The notes under the pieces were generated by a model that was not told where the DNA came from, searched no databases, and saw only the letters and a list, made by a program, of their open reading frames with translations. This document shows, one piece after another, positions 50,101 to 60,689 of a DNA stretch of 64,000 nt. This stretch comes from Adineta vaga (Eukaryota > Rotifera): assembly GCA_021613535.1 (NCBI GenBank), contig CP075497.1:13640001-13704000 (forward strand), given 5' to 3'. The first letter of the stretch is position 1. The number at the start of each line of letters is the position of its first letter. The position numbers and the translations under genes are program-made.

Positions 50101-50340
50101 TTTTATTTATAAAAATGGCCAATACTTTGTTGTTTCATTTGAAATGGTCTTTTTTCTATTGACACGAAGCTATCAAAGCAGATTTCAATAAACTCGAACT
50201 CTTGAATGATACAATACTAAATATCTAGTGAAAATATTAATACTCTCACACAGACTTCAATATCCATCGATATATCAGTAACAAATCTCAACTCATTTAA
50301 ATATGTTGTGGTCAACGGGATTACTGTAGTAACGGAACAG

Positions 50341-51067
50341 TCAATTTTCTCCTCGATCGATTTTAGTACATACCTGATCTAAAGCGTCGCCAATCATTTT
50401 ATTTGGAGGTCGTTCAGTTAGACGCGAGGTGACGTCTATCGACGATATCTCAAATCTGAATGGACTTTTTCGGTCAATCATGACGTTGGGTACTGTATAA
50501 AGCCAGATTTCATTCGATCTTGGAACATACGCCCAAGCCACATACCACTATTTCTTGTCGAGCCAGAATGATGTACGAAATGCCTCAATGAGCGAATTGA
50601 AATCGATGAATTTTCTGTCTATGTGCTGGTTGTTAAATGAAATGAAGAATTCAAATCGATCTATCTTCGACATTTGAGTGCAATTGAGTTGTTCCCAATA
50701 GGAGCGATGGAATACCGGCTCAAACAGGTCGAAGGTAGAAATTAGTTTCAGATGACAAAGTGAGTGTATGGGTAAAAGTAGTGATTTCAAATGTTTGTTT
50801 AGAAGCAAGTGAATAGCATTCAATAGTTACTGATTCCAACGAACTAGAGATTGTGGATGCAAACGACGTTATAGGTATTTTCTTTTCGTTTATCATGGAA
50901 TTTTGCATGACCAGCGTTCGTAATTTTGGTAACTGAGGGTGTGGGTGAGGGTGTGGGTGGGTGAGGGGTGAGTGTAAATCAAATAAGTTGAAAACAGATT
51001 GACCTATTTTATAATAATGAAAAAATAAATTCAATCTGCTGGATCTCAGCTTTTGCTTCTTCAGCAA
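50341..51067 (-). pseudogene. Rotifer F-box/LRR-like family remnant
   Basis: Minus strand. The pieces read SSSLESVTIECYSL, then in another frame NKHLKSLLLPIHSLCHLKL, CTQMSKIDRFEFFIS, AFRTSFWLDKK, stop, WYVAWAYVPRS. I recognise this pattern from a large F-box-associated leucine-rich family of bdelloids; this is memory of the family, not a database match. A frameshift lies around 50820-50860 and an in-frame TAG at 50548-50550. A His-Pro repeat coded by a G-rich tract sits at 50935-50973. Confidence 0.6.
50935..50973 (+). repeat. G-rich tract with TGTGGG units
   Basis: GAGGGTGTGGGTGAGGGTG-type sequence with six G-runs of three or four. It contains TGTGGG, the repeat described at bdelloid telomeres, twice, and it could form a G-quadruplex. 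It codes a His-Pro run in the antisense F-box remnant, so coincidence is likely. Confidence 0.4.
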
Positions 51068-51135
51068 TTGATCTTTTATGTCGAATAAGATAAATTGAAT
51101 GTTGAGGAAATAGAATAGTGCTTATTTAAATTAAT

Positions 51136-51209
51136 GTAGAGTTGAACTTTGCCGACGCGTTTCGTGTTCTTTTATTTAGAAAATAAATTAACACTCATCA
51201 GGGCTCTAC
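51136..51209 (-). ncRNA. Hammerhead ribozyme, type I, minus strand
   Basis: Read from 51209 downward: stem I 5' strand GTAGAGCC, core CTGATGA, stem II GTGTT with a long AT loop closing on AACAC, core GAAA, minimal stem III CGCG, cleavage triplet GTC, then GGC and, after a 9-nt bulge, CTCTAC to close stem I. Every conserved core base and all helices are present. Cleavage is expected between 51154 and 51153. Such short-stem-III hammerheads are known from Penelope-like retroelements, in their terminal repeats. A Penelope-like RT fragment on the same strand lies 2.6 kb away. Self-cleavage with so short a stem III is usually favoured as a dimer. Confidence 0.85.
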
Positions 51210-51449
51210 GCACTAAGCACAAAAAATAAACTAGAATAGAAGTAACAAAAATAACGAATAAACGGATAACAATATAAAGAATATAACGAAGAAACGAAAT
51301 TAGATTTTAAGGAAATAGAGAAGATCACAAAGCTTGAATAGAAATATAATATGTGAATAAGATGTATAAGAAGAAGAATTTATGGAACAAGTTAAATGAA
51401 ATAAAGATTGAATGTTATATAATATACTTTAGTTGATGAATATATATAA

Positions 51450-52232
51450 TTATCTTGAGCGGTACGGTGGTAATCCAGCTGCAGTAACAACACGTATAGG
51501 TAATGGTATGAAAGGAACAGAAGCTGGTTGAGGCAAAAGAATCGAAGCAGCTGCAGTTGATTGCTGGTTATACTTGACAAGAAGTTGACGTAGATTTGTT
51601 GTTGCTTCTGGAATGAAAACATCTGATTGAAGAAACTTTAAATATTTTGGTTTGGCTTCTTCAGATTTATTGTGTTTGAGAGAGAAAAAACTGATATTGA
51701 ACAGTTCAACTGGACTGGAAGATTTTCGCGTCGGCTGATGCCATTGCTGAAGTCTTTGTGTGCAGGATTCATACAGTTTGTTATTATCAAAGTCCAATAA
51801 TGTAAAACATAATGCAGCCACATGTTTGCATGCTGCGTAATCCCCACTTCCTGCTACACATTGACAAGATCCTTCTAATATATCAGAAGGTCGGTTGGTA
51901 TTTATGATTAGTTTTACCTAAAGCAAAAACTTCAATAAAAACAATATATATCTTAACGTACTCACTTCATAAGTGGTCGATTTTTTCATTTGTGCTCGAC
52001 ACTTAGCTAGTATTGTTCTTCTAACATATTCTCGAGCAACAGTGATGTTATGAATATAATGGTCTTTAAATAATAGATTTCCATTTTTCAGTGCTCCTCG
52101 ATTGAGAGATCCGTCTGAAGCGAGTACTGATGAAAAATATTCTGTTATTGAACCTAAGTCAATATTGAAAGGTCTTTTATAATCGATGATAGATACGAAA
52201 TCAAGTGATGATGATGAAGACGTCATATTCAC
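51450..52232 (-). CDS. SWIM zinc-finger protein (two exons)
   Basis: Minus strand. Exon 1 is 52232-51966, intron 51965-51918 (48 bp, GTGAG...TTTAG), exon 2 is 51917-51450 ending in TAA; about 244 residues. The junction reads TYE|VKLIINTNRPSD. The SWIM signature is complete: CQC-V-x9-CKH, a Cys-x-Cys-xn-Cys-x-His zinc finger, near 51860-51815. The N-terminus is Ser-rich and the C-terminus is Ala/Pro-rich. SWIM fingers bind DNA or proteins and recur in transposon-encoded proteins. The gene is divergent from the THAP gene at 52588, with 355 bp between them. No lesion was found. Confidence 0.75.
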
Positions 52233-52587
52233 ATGTATAAAATGAGAAATGTAAAAGTGAGATAGTGATTAAATATAGAATTTTTCTTTCATTTTATTCT
52301 TTTTCATTTTATTTCATTTTCATTTTATTTCATTTCATTCTATTCCATTTCGCTATTTCATTCTGTTCGCTTTCTTTCTTAACAAGATTACAAGATAAAA
52401 GAATGACACATGTTAAACACTAATTGATATATACAGGAGGGGTTGTTATTGATGTTAATTAGTATACTTTGTTAGATATTGATAGAGCTGCTCTAAGAAA
52501 TGAGATTGTGATATTCTTCTAATAAGCGAAATGAAAGTGTTCTTTTAAATGATATAATCGAAAGTTGAAGTTATTTTTCTTAACAAA

Positions 52588-53523
52588 ATGGTTAAAAAAT
52601 GTGTTGCTTGTCCTGAGAGAGAGACAAAATCAAATACATGTACTTTTCATCGATTTCCAGCTAATAAAAATTTACAAGAAACATGGTTAAAATTACTCAA
52701 TCGACTTGATCTGAAGGAGGTGTTACATCAAAGAGTGTGTAGCAATCATTTTGATTCATCTGCTTTTATTATATCGTCAAACAACAAAAGCTAATGTTAC
52801 TTCACAAAAAAGATTAAAAAGATTAAAGCATAATGCTTTACCTCTTAATATAGCAAATTCTGTTCCAACAACAACTGGTTTTATTTCTGTTCCAACACAA
52901 ACTGATTTGTGTTCTAATGATTTATCAGCATTATTTGATAAGATATCACTTTATGAGCAAACATTATTTAAAACTACTATATGTATTGAACGATTTCGAT
53001 ATGATGACGTCAACATTAGATATTACACAGGTTTTCGATCTTATGATGTTTTTTTGATGGTATATGAGTTATTACAGGTACTTTTATTATTATGCATTTA
53101 TAAGTTCTTATTCGAGAAATAGAATGTGTTAAAAGCTATATGTTAATTTTGGTAGTATATCGAAAAGATCTCTTTCATTAGTTGAACGAGGAAGAGATAA
53201 TATTTGATACGATGTGAATATTTCTTGGAATCTCGCTCATTTTATTTGTTTTTTTGTATTTTTATAGACTCAATATGAAGATCATTTTAAAAGTTATCTA
53301 TCTCATTCTGAACACACATCATCTAATGAAAGACAACCGCGAACATGCTTACTAACGAAAGAAAATGAGTTCTTTTTATTTATGATTCGCTTGCGTCGTG
53401 CTACAGACGAGCATGAATTGGTTAGTTGAATTAATTTAAGATCTTTCATAATCTTATATATTAATTTAGGGAATATTTTTTAACATATCTCAATCAACTG
53501 TCAGTCATATTATTATTGGTTAG
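52588..53523 (+). pseudogene. THAP-domain transposase (HTH_Tnp_4 type), truncated
   Basis: Begins with a complete THAP zinc-finger pattern: MVKKCVACP ... FHRFPAN ... W ... VCSNHFDSSAF. A one-base frame change near 52775 shifts to the frame with RLKHNALPLNI, the end of a THAP domain. An exon to 53077 (FYTG-like YYTGFRSYDVF) and exons 53268-53420 and 53470-53523 give TKENEFFLFMIRLRR and NISQSTVSHII. These are the helix-turn-helix that precedes the DDE_Tnp_4 catalytic domain. The frame stops at TAG 53521-53523 and the whole DDE domain is missing; a minisatellite and Penelope-like sequence follow. The element is therefore truncated. Confidence 0.75.
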
Positions 53524-53781
53524 GAGAGAGACGATAGCGAGAGATAGATAAAAGAAGAGAGACGATAGCGAGAGATAGATAAAAGAAGAGAGACGATAGC
53601 GAGAGATAGATGAAAGAAGAGAGACCGCTATGAAAAAGATATATACAAGATGGCCACGCTTTATATACATGAGCGTGGCCAACACNNNNNNNNNNNNNNN
53701 NNNNNNNNAAAGAAGAGAGACCGCTATGAAAAAGATATATACAAGATGGCCACGCTTTATATACAGGAGCGTGGCCAACAC
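53524..53781. repeat. Minisatellite and hairpin repeat around an assembly gap
   Basis: Three 31-bp units (cores ACGATAGCG at 53531, 53562 and 53593) are followed by a 73-bp sequence present on both sides of 23 Ns (53613-53685 and 53709-53781; one difference seen). The 73-bp unit contains a perfect 9-bp hairpin, GGCCACGCT ... AGCGTGGCC. The gap at 53686-53708 probably hides a longer tandem array. Confidence 0.85.
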
Positions 53782-54318
53782 ACTTTAGTGAATAAGGCTC
53801 ATTGTTTCAATTTTTAAACCACTAACTTGTTTTAATTTTAATTTATCTAACATTTTCTTTAATGCTAAGACTCCTTTAACTTGTGGTTTCATTGTATATA
53901 GATCAATGACATCAATGGTTCATAAATTCGTATCGTGACGTAAATTTATTGAAGACCATTGTTGTAAATGTTTGATTAATTTGAAACCACATGTAATAGT
54001 TGTTATAGAAGTCATTTTATTAAATAAAGATCTTAAAAGATCATCGAGATATTTAGAAATTTTTATTGTTGGATGCTTTAAACCAGATATAATTGGACGT
54101 AATGAAGTTCCAGCTTTATGTGCCTTTAATAAATAATAAAGATGAGCTAATTCAATCTCATCAGTTTGTTTAAGGCATAATTGTTCATATTGTTTTTGTG
54201 TAATCCATATAATAAGACGTAAATCAAGTAAATATTTATTGGTACGTTGGATTAATTCAGATAATGGATTATTTGGACCAAGACATTGATAAGCTTATTG
54301 ATTATCCTCACTTTGGTT
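53782..54318 (-). pseudogene. Penelope-like (Athena-type) reverse transcriptase fragment
   Basis: Minus strand, same frame with two in-frame stops. It contains HLYYLLKAHKAGTSLRPIIS, the conserved Penelope-like RT block with KxHK and RPI, then LKHPTIKISKYLDDLL and IDVIDLYTMKPQ (RT motif A-like with the first catalytic Asp). Motif C with the YxDD Asps and the GIY-YIG endonuclease are not present; the fragment stops at the repeat array. Athena Penelope-like elements are typical of bdelloid subtelomeres. The fragment is truncated at both ends. Confidence 0.75.
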
Positions 54319-54439
54319 GACTTATTTTATATTTAGTTAAGTAAACTTATATATTGCCCCGTTACTTATTCTATTATTATATAATCAAGCTTTCGTTAAA
54401 ATTTTGTTGTTTATTATTTTCCGTTTGGTTTCTTTATTT

Positions 54440-54475
54440 TCAAATAAATACACAGAACGCGTCGGCAAAGCAAAA
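54440..54475 (+). repeat. Inverted partial copy of the hammerhead 3' part
   Basis: CAAATAAATACACAGAACGC followed by GTCGGCAAAG matches, in the opposite orientation, the 3' half of the hammerhead at 51136-51209. It has one A fewer in the GAAAC core and lacks the CTGATGA half, so it cannot fold as a ribozyme. It probably derives from the same element family's terminal repeat. Confidence 0.6.
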
Positions 54476-54771
54476 TCTGCATTTATTATTAATTACAAAA
54501 CTATTAAATAGAATTATCTTGTTATTTGGTATTAAAGATTGATTGCTGAAAAGCAAGAGTTGAAATCCAACAGATTAATTTGCATTTTACACATATAAGT
54601 TAATCTGTTTCATATTACCTCACCCTCGACGTCAAAGTTGTCTTTTATCGTATATTCAAAGATTCAGTTCGAGCAGCAGTCATTGTCTTTGGAACGATCT
54701 AACTTTTCTTTGCTCTCATCCAAATTTTTTTCAGTGTTTAATCTTACTACTTGTTCCAATCTGACTGTTCG

Positions 54772-55434
54772 ATGGCAGAGTGGAAAGCGGAGGTAATGAT
54801 CACAGAAGAGAAAGGAGGATGATTTGTCGTCAATGAACATGTGTCTGCAGGAGAAATTATCTTTACTTGCAAACCATTCGGGATAGTTCCATTCGTGTCA
54901 ACAAAAGATTTCATATGTGCAAATTGCATTCGCACTCCTAACGAGAGAACTTCTCCGGCTAAACTGATCGCGTGTCGACCGAAATGTCATTATACGTTTT
55001 ATTGTTCCGATGAATGTGAACAACAGGATTGAGAGAAAGTTCACAAGTACGAATGTTCGTTTCTTCACAAAATATTCGATGTTGGCTTCACTGATTATAC
55101 TCTTACCTATCCAAGACAAGTTATGCGTATGTTAACATCGCGATTTGATGAACTCATGACCGAATCTTGTGTTTCTATTTTTGAACATGTTTGGAAACTC
55201 TGTTTAAACTATGATAAATTGACAATGAAAACGACAAATGAATATGAAACAGTGGCCAAAATACTTACCAAATATGTTTTAACTCGACTCCTTCCTCATC
55301 GGACATGGAATGAAGGAATTTCACTCATATGGTTCAGTCCTTTCTACCCAATAGAGAAGATGTCGGAAACTTTCACTCAATGTTTCGAATTCATGGATGA
55401 ACACAATGACTTCTTCATGTTCGATTTCGCATGA
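54772..55434 (+). pseudogene. SMYD-like SET/MYND protein remnant
   Basis: A single frame of 221 codons with two internal TGA codons (54820 and 55030). It reads like the start of a SMYD lysine methyltransferase: an early SET segment (VNEHVSAGEIIF), then a MYND zinc finger with CANC ... CRPKCHYTFYCSDECEQQD and, after the stop, EKVHKYEC. The second stop stands where the family has Trp (D-W-x-x-H), i.e. TGG to TGA. The first follows GG where Arg is usual (CGA to TGA). The SET core and its catalytic Tyr lie downstream and were not found. It is probably a pseudogene. Confidence 0.7.
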
Positions 55435-55439
55435 TATTT

Positions 55440-57270
55440 GTAAACAATTACTATTGAAGAGATCAACTTCTTCTTTCTTAGTACATTTGCAATGGATGGA
55501 TGGAATGAACCATGCTCGAAATACGCCGTGGCAATCTATTCACATGAAAAAATATTTATTTTAGCTTTTGTGTCGAGCGCTTTGGTTGCTATTGCGCACC
55601 ATATATATGTAGTTGTACATTACAACACCGGCTTTCATTTGTTATATAAATAATTGGTATAGCATGTAAGATCGAACAGAGAGTAGATTTATTTAAAGAA
55701 AAATTATTGTGCAACTCCAGTCATCCGACGTAAGCATAAAAACTCTGCCTCTGTATCTCGTACCAACATTGCATCCTAGAACAAACAACATTATTTGATA
55801 GAGGATTCAATAAGCTTTCTTCTCCAGCAAAAATATGGAGCTTTCGAAAGTCTATCTCTAGAATTCGAGATATTTTTCCAATTATTTCTAATGCTGATGC
55901 AAAATCGGTGTTTTAAGCGATATCATAAAATTGATTGTTGTGACTCATATAGATTAGGCAGAAAACGTTTTTTCTGCGTAACAATAGTGCAGTGTCCTTA
56001 AATAAAAAAGGTTCCATAACATGAATAAAGTGATGAACTGGTCTCGTTACAGATAACTTTTTCTATGTGAAAAAATGTTGCGGATGAGTCTTTCAACGCG
56101 ACTTGTTCTAAGATTTGCGGAACCTTCAAGGAAATTTTTTAATTCAACTCTTTTATATATTTTTGTACTAGAGACTTGGCTCTTTCGAACAAAAAAAGAT
56201 CAAGTCTCTGCGACGTTCCCTCGCAACATAACACCAAAAACAAAATTAATGCAAAACTTTTGCCCCACCCGTTATACCAGAAGACGCAAAGTCAAGCCTT
56301 GGACAATCTATGTTCGTTACTGATTAAAGTTGCGAGTCTAAAAGACATTTCCGAATTCTTTTCCACCTTTTTTTAATCTTCTAAGAAAAATAACTGATTA
56401 ACAATGAAATGTTCAATGACATCAATATTCATTTCTCTATCTTCTCGACCAAAGTGTTGGAAATCAAGTAGGAACTAATGGTTTGTTCTCATTCACTTCC
56501 CGTTACGTTATTATCGGTGATCTTTAGACTACTAGCGCAATTTTTATATGACAGTAGTTCGGAAAACGATTACTTATCATTAAACTAGGACGGGACAATG
56601 CCCTCAACGTAAAGAAGTTCAATCGTAGTAGATACTGACATTTCTCTATCGTCTTAATTGAAGCACCTTGAAGATCAAATATCGTTGTGATTACTATTTG
56701 ACAGTTGTTTCTCTTTCTCTGTGTATTTTTTTCGAGCAAGAGGGGAGAAATGAATGTTAAATCAATCAATCATAATGAAAACATGCTCACACACTAGACT
56801 GAAGTCGAGCATTGAATTCTGACTAAGACTTCTACATTCATCTGCAGATAGAAAGAATTTCTTTTTCTAGAAATGCAATCGATGAATAGTATGTTGCTTT
56901 AAACAATGTCATCAGTCAATCGTATTTTATTGATTTAATTGCAACTTCAACAGATGGATTATGAAATGTAGATCGTGCTTATTCAGAAATGTGCATTGAC
57001 GGACACATGTTGTATCATCTGAGATTTTTTTCAACTTTGACTCAATCGTCAGATGTCATTTTCTGGGGTTACTCTATCTAGTGGAAATCTTTAGCGCTAT
57101 GATACAATAAATAGATCATTAGTATCGTTTAACATCATCAATTTCAACATTCAATAAAATTATTCTTAATTCATTTCTTCTTCCTTTAATTATTGATCGA
57201 ATGAGCAGAAATTAAATCGATGTCTTAAAATTTTTCTTAAGTATATTTACATTGTTAATATCATCAGCTG
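55440..57270. other. Region without a supported gene
   Basis: AT-rich sequence with short ORFs only (largest about 80 codons). Overlapping frames at 56075-56376 look equally likely in two phases, so neither is supported. No repeats or RNA genes were noticed. Confidence 0.5.
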
Positions 57271-57278
57271 TGAGTAAT

Positions 57279-57782
57279 ACCAGACATGGGCAAGTCAAGT
57301 CACAAGTCACTTGACTTGACTTGACTTGGAATATTTTTGAAGAGAAAATAACTTGACTTGGCCCGATTTGATTCAAGTCAAAAAATGACTTGACGTGACT
57401 CGATTTTTTATATCTAATCAAGTCACAAGTCAAGTCTAAAACTGTATAAATATATCCAAGTGTTTTATGCAGTTTAGTATTAATTTTAGGCTAAAAAGTA
57501 TCAAAAAATTTAAATTAAGAACCATAGAAGAACTTATGCAGTGAATTGGCGCCAAATATGGGAAGTCAACTCGATTTTTGACTTGACTCAAACCAAGTCA
57601 AGTCCATTTTCGACTTGATTTCAAGTTAAATCAGGTCAAGTCAAGTTATTTGTAACTCGACTTGAGCTATGACTTGGACTTGAAGATTTTTATATGTGAC
57701 TCGACTTGACTTGACTTGAAATTTTTAGACAATGTCTTTGACTTGACTTGGATCAAAAAGCTGATGACTTGCCCATGTCTGG
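57279..57782. mobile_element. hAT-type MITE built of CAAGTCA repeats (504 bp)
   Basis: An 8-bp duplication TGAGTAAT at 57271-57278 and 57783-57790 flanks inverted ends carrying CCAGACATGGGCAAGTCA. The interior consists largely of overlapping CAAGT/ACTTG pentamers in both orientations, so the whole element is nearly palindromic. No transposase frame is present. The exact ends may be off by one base. Confidence 0.85.
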
Positions 57783-57790
57783 TGAGTAAT

Positions 57791-58700
57791 CATAAACAAT
57801 CTTTACACTAACATAAGTGATTATGATGAGATACTTTTTGTACAAGAAGATTTAACCTTATGGTTTTATGCTCTATCAGAACAGTTCTTTTCCTTCTATT
57901 TATTGGAATCATAGTCTTATTAGAATTTTAGATGATAATGATGAACTTCTTGTACTTACTAAAGCGGGTATTTATCTTCCAGCACATGCATTTCATTTGA
58001 TAACTTATACAAAAAAGTCCAACAACATCTCTATCAGTTCTCTACACAAGTGATCAATGTCTATTAACTCGACGAATGTGATTGCTGATTTATACTCAGA
58101 AACTTTAGGTTTAAAATGATGTCAACAGTCTTATATGTATATTCTTAATATTTAGGTATTTTTTCTATTCTATTTTCTAGTTAAAAGATATATACAAATG
58201 ATCATAATCGTATTTCAGCTACGCTGATTATAATAGATTTACTGATCAAATAGCATATGCACTTCTTGATGAACAAAATTTATTATTCAATGATCATCTT
58301 CAATCACAATGGTGTTCACAATATGTATCTCATTGTAAATATATTCATTTTCAAACTATAGTCAGTGTTCAGGGTGAAATATCTCTCTCCATCTTTACCT
58401 TCACCCTCACTCTCGATAAAACACTTCCATGTAGAAAGTATTTATTAATGCAAGAGAAATATCAGTTAACTGACGTTTTCTTTCATTCTTTAGATACCAT
58501 TTCGGTTTGTATGCGATTCTTCATTCTATTAATAGTGTTTCATTGCCTATATTTAATCATCTGTTGAAATTTCTCAGATTTAATCAATAATAAGTGCTGT
58601 TTTCTCTTTCCTTAGTCAAAGAATTGATTATTTATTGAAGGTTAAGACGATTAGAATTTATTGTCATCCTTCAATTTCATCTTCAGAGTATGAATGTCAG
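57791..58700 (+). pseudogene. Unrecognised coding remnant
   Basis: Open stretches at 57868-58053 (LLVLTKAGIYLPAHAFHLIT) and about 58215-58440 (DYNRFTDQIAYALLDEQNLL, IHFQTIVSVQGEIS) have a protein-like composition on the + strand. They are joined by AT-rich DNA and broken frames. I do not recognise the family. It may be part of a rotifer multigene family copy split by decay. Confidence 0.35.
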
Positions 58701-59349
58701 TGAAAATGCGATTGTAAGTGAAATGAAATTTGACAACACTCATTCTTCTTTATCTATGTGTCATGTTCTCTATGGGCAGAATCATAGTAATACTCTGATC
58801 ACACTCCAGCCATACCTACATCCTCTTCTTCATGTCCACCCACCACACCCTCTTCATTTCCTTCTCATCTTCATCCACGGATGACCCGACCATTGCCTCC
58901 TGCAACAAGCAGACTTTCTGTCACACCCTCAAGATTAGCAATCAATCTTTTATGTTTATTCTATCTGTTATTTATTCTTAAAGAATTATAATGGATGTAA
59001 AAATAAACACAAAATGTATTTTGAATATTTGTAAGAGCCTTTTGCTTTCGTTGAAGATACCGCAGGTTGCATCTTCGGCTCAAATGAAAGGAATATACTA
59101 ATCACTCCACGCCGCCTATTCACAAAACTCAAGGTTTGACAAACTAATCCGTAACAAGAAAGCAGTAAACTTATTGGTCCTGGTTGTATATATCTGGTTG
59201 GCTTGGGATATAGGCATAGGGATCGAAGATGATGCCAGGTTCCTACGAGGAAAACAATCAAAGTCAGCGAAGAGGAAGAAATACATATATCTTTTTTTTA
59301 CTAGTTTAAAGATCGAGAAAAATATTCGGTGGTCTTTTCAATTCGACAC

Positions 59350-60281
59350 TTCTCTACAATGTTCGCATGGAAATGTGTACTTGCATTGCCAGTATACACT
59401 CCAGGGATCGAAACTAAAAGTTATGGATTACCATTTCCACCATTTTTCACATCTAGTTGTGCGCAAGCGATGTAAAACTGAGCGCCACTATAGTAATATG
59501 CATCGTGGAGAGCTATACGTTCGACTCATAGAAGATATCTAAAGCGAATGATTTCGGATGATTTTATGCAGTCAGCAATACATACTGTCCAGTTGGAGTG
59601 TTCTTCGGTATAGTAAAGGTGATACTGTATAACACTTTGGACAACAAGATGATTAGGAGATGAATGCGTTAGAACGACTTACTGTCAGCAGGAAATGTTG
59701 GATAGTTATTTCCAGCTGGATCAGCATGAGCAGTGATCTCAAAAATCTTGAACCAGACATTGCCAGAGCCATCAAAGTCAGTGACTTTGCCTGGTGCCTT
59801 CGCCATATAGACGCTGATAACCTGTTGCGAATACTAGCATTATAGCAACTGAACCATCTCACTTCCGAAACAAGATGATTTACCCCGAGGTGGTAGAGAA
59901 CATTATTAGTATGAAAGGTGATTTCCTTGTCGGTATCAGTAGAGTAGACGTTTGGAGCAGATCCACCAGCACTGTTGAAGCATCTGAAGTTGAAATCATG
60001 CACATTCTTGATCTAAAGAAGCATTGATTCAGCTAGGTTGTGTCCATAGACGTGAATATCTATACGGACAGGATTACGCGTCTCGTAATTGTCAGTTCTC
60101 CGAACAACATACTAGGCAGGTGTCTGATCCACAGAAGACCAACAATCTAATTAGTCAAAAGAACGAAATGCATAGTGATCTGGTCATCGAATTAGTATTC
60201 TTCTTGGAACTTACAATGGGCGCAAACACCAGAGAACCATACAATCGTGATTAAAATCGACAGCAACTTACTAAATAACAT
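59350..60281 (-). pseudogene. AA9 lytic polysaccharide monooxygenase (LPMO) relic
   Basis: Minus strand. ATG at 60281 starts a 21-residue signal peptide ending GVCA, followed directly by His (codon 60218-60216), the N-terminal copper His of LPMOs. A 68-bp intron (60214-60147) follows. Then come VDQTPA-stop-YVVRRTDNY, DFNFRCFNSAGG, TFHTNNVLYHLG, VYMAKAPGKVTDFDGSGNVW and FKIFEITAHADPAGNNYP. ITFTIPKNTPTGQYVLL, YYSGAQFYIACAQLDV and VSIPGVYTGN close it near 59390. This is the AA9 order, a family that oxidatively cuts cellulose and is typical of fungi. A TAG at 60112-60114 and frame changes around 59600 and 59520 make it non-functional as read. Confidence 0.8.
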
Positions 60282-60689
60282 CGTTGATTAATAATAGCAG
60301 TATGGGCGGTAAGCGAATAAATCGAAAATAAATGAGAGCAACGGGACATGGTACACCTGATATTTGTTCTCATTATTTTGTGCTTTTATATGGAATAAAT
60401 GGTAGAACAATAGAGTATGGAAAGGCAAAACAGTATGAGAATGTGCGTAAGATAAAAGTCAAATCGGATGTGCATGTGGAAACGAAAGCATCAACAAGAT
60501 AAGTCTCACTATTAATCAATCCTAGTAATGTGAACTAACAAAATCTGACATTCATATTACGATGAACATTTCCAGAAATAAAAACAATTGACAAGCTCTG
60601 TTTGCAACTGTCCATGACTATTTGCCCAGATCTGATTTGAAATGAAAGGGAAATATCTCCCTCAGGGACGTTATCACTCCATGACAGAA

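Noticed and set aside
50935-50973. True telomere repeat array
   Set aside because: Only two TGTGGG units in an irregular G-rich tract that lies within a decayed coding region; too short for a telomere or an interstitial array.
59174-59542. 122-codon + strand ORF
   Set aside because: Antisense shadow of the AA9 LPMO relic, whose minus-strand reading has clear family motifs.
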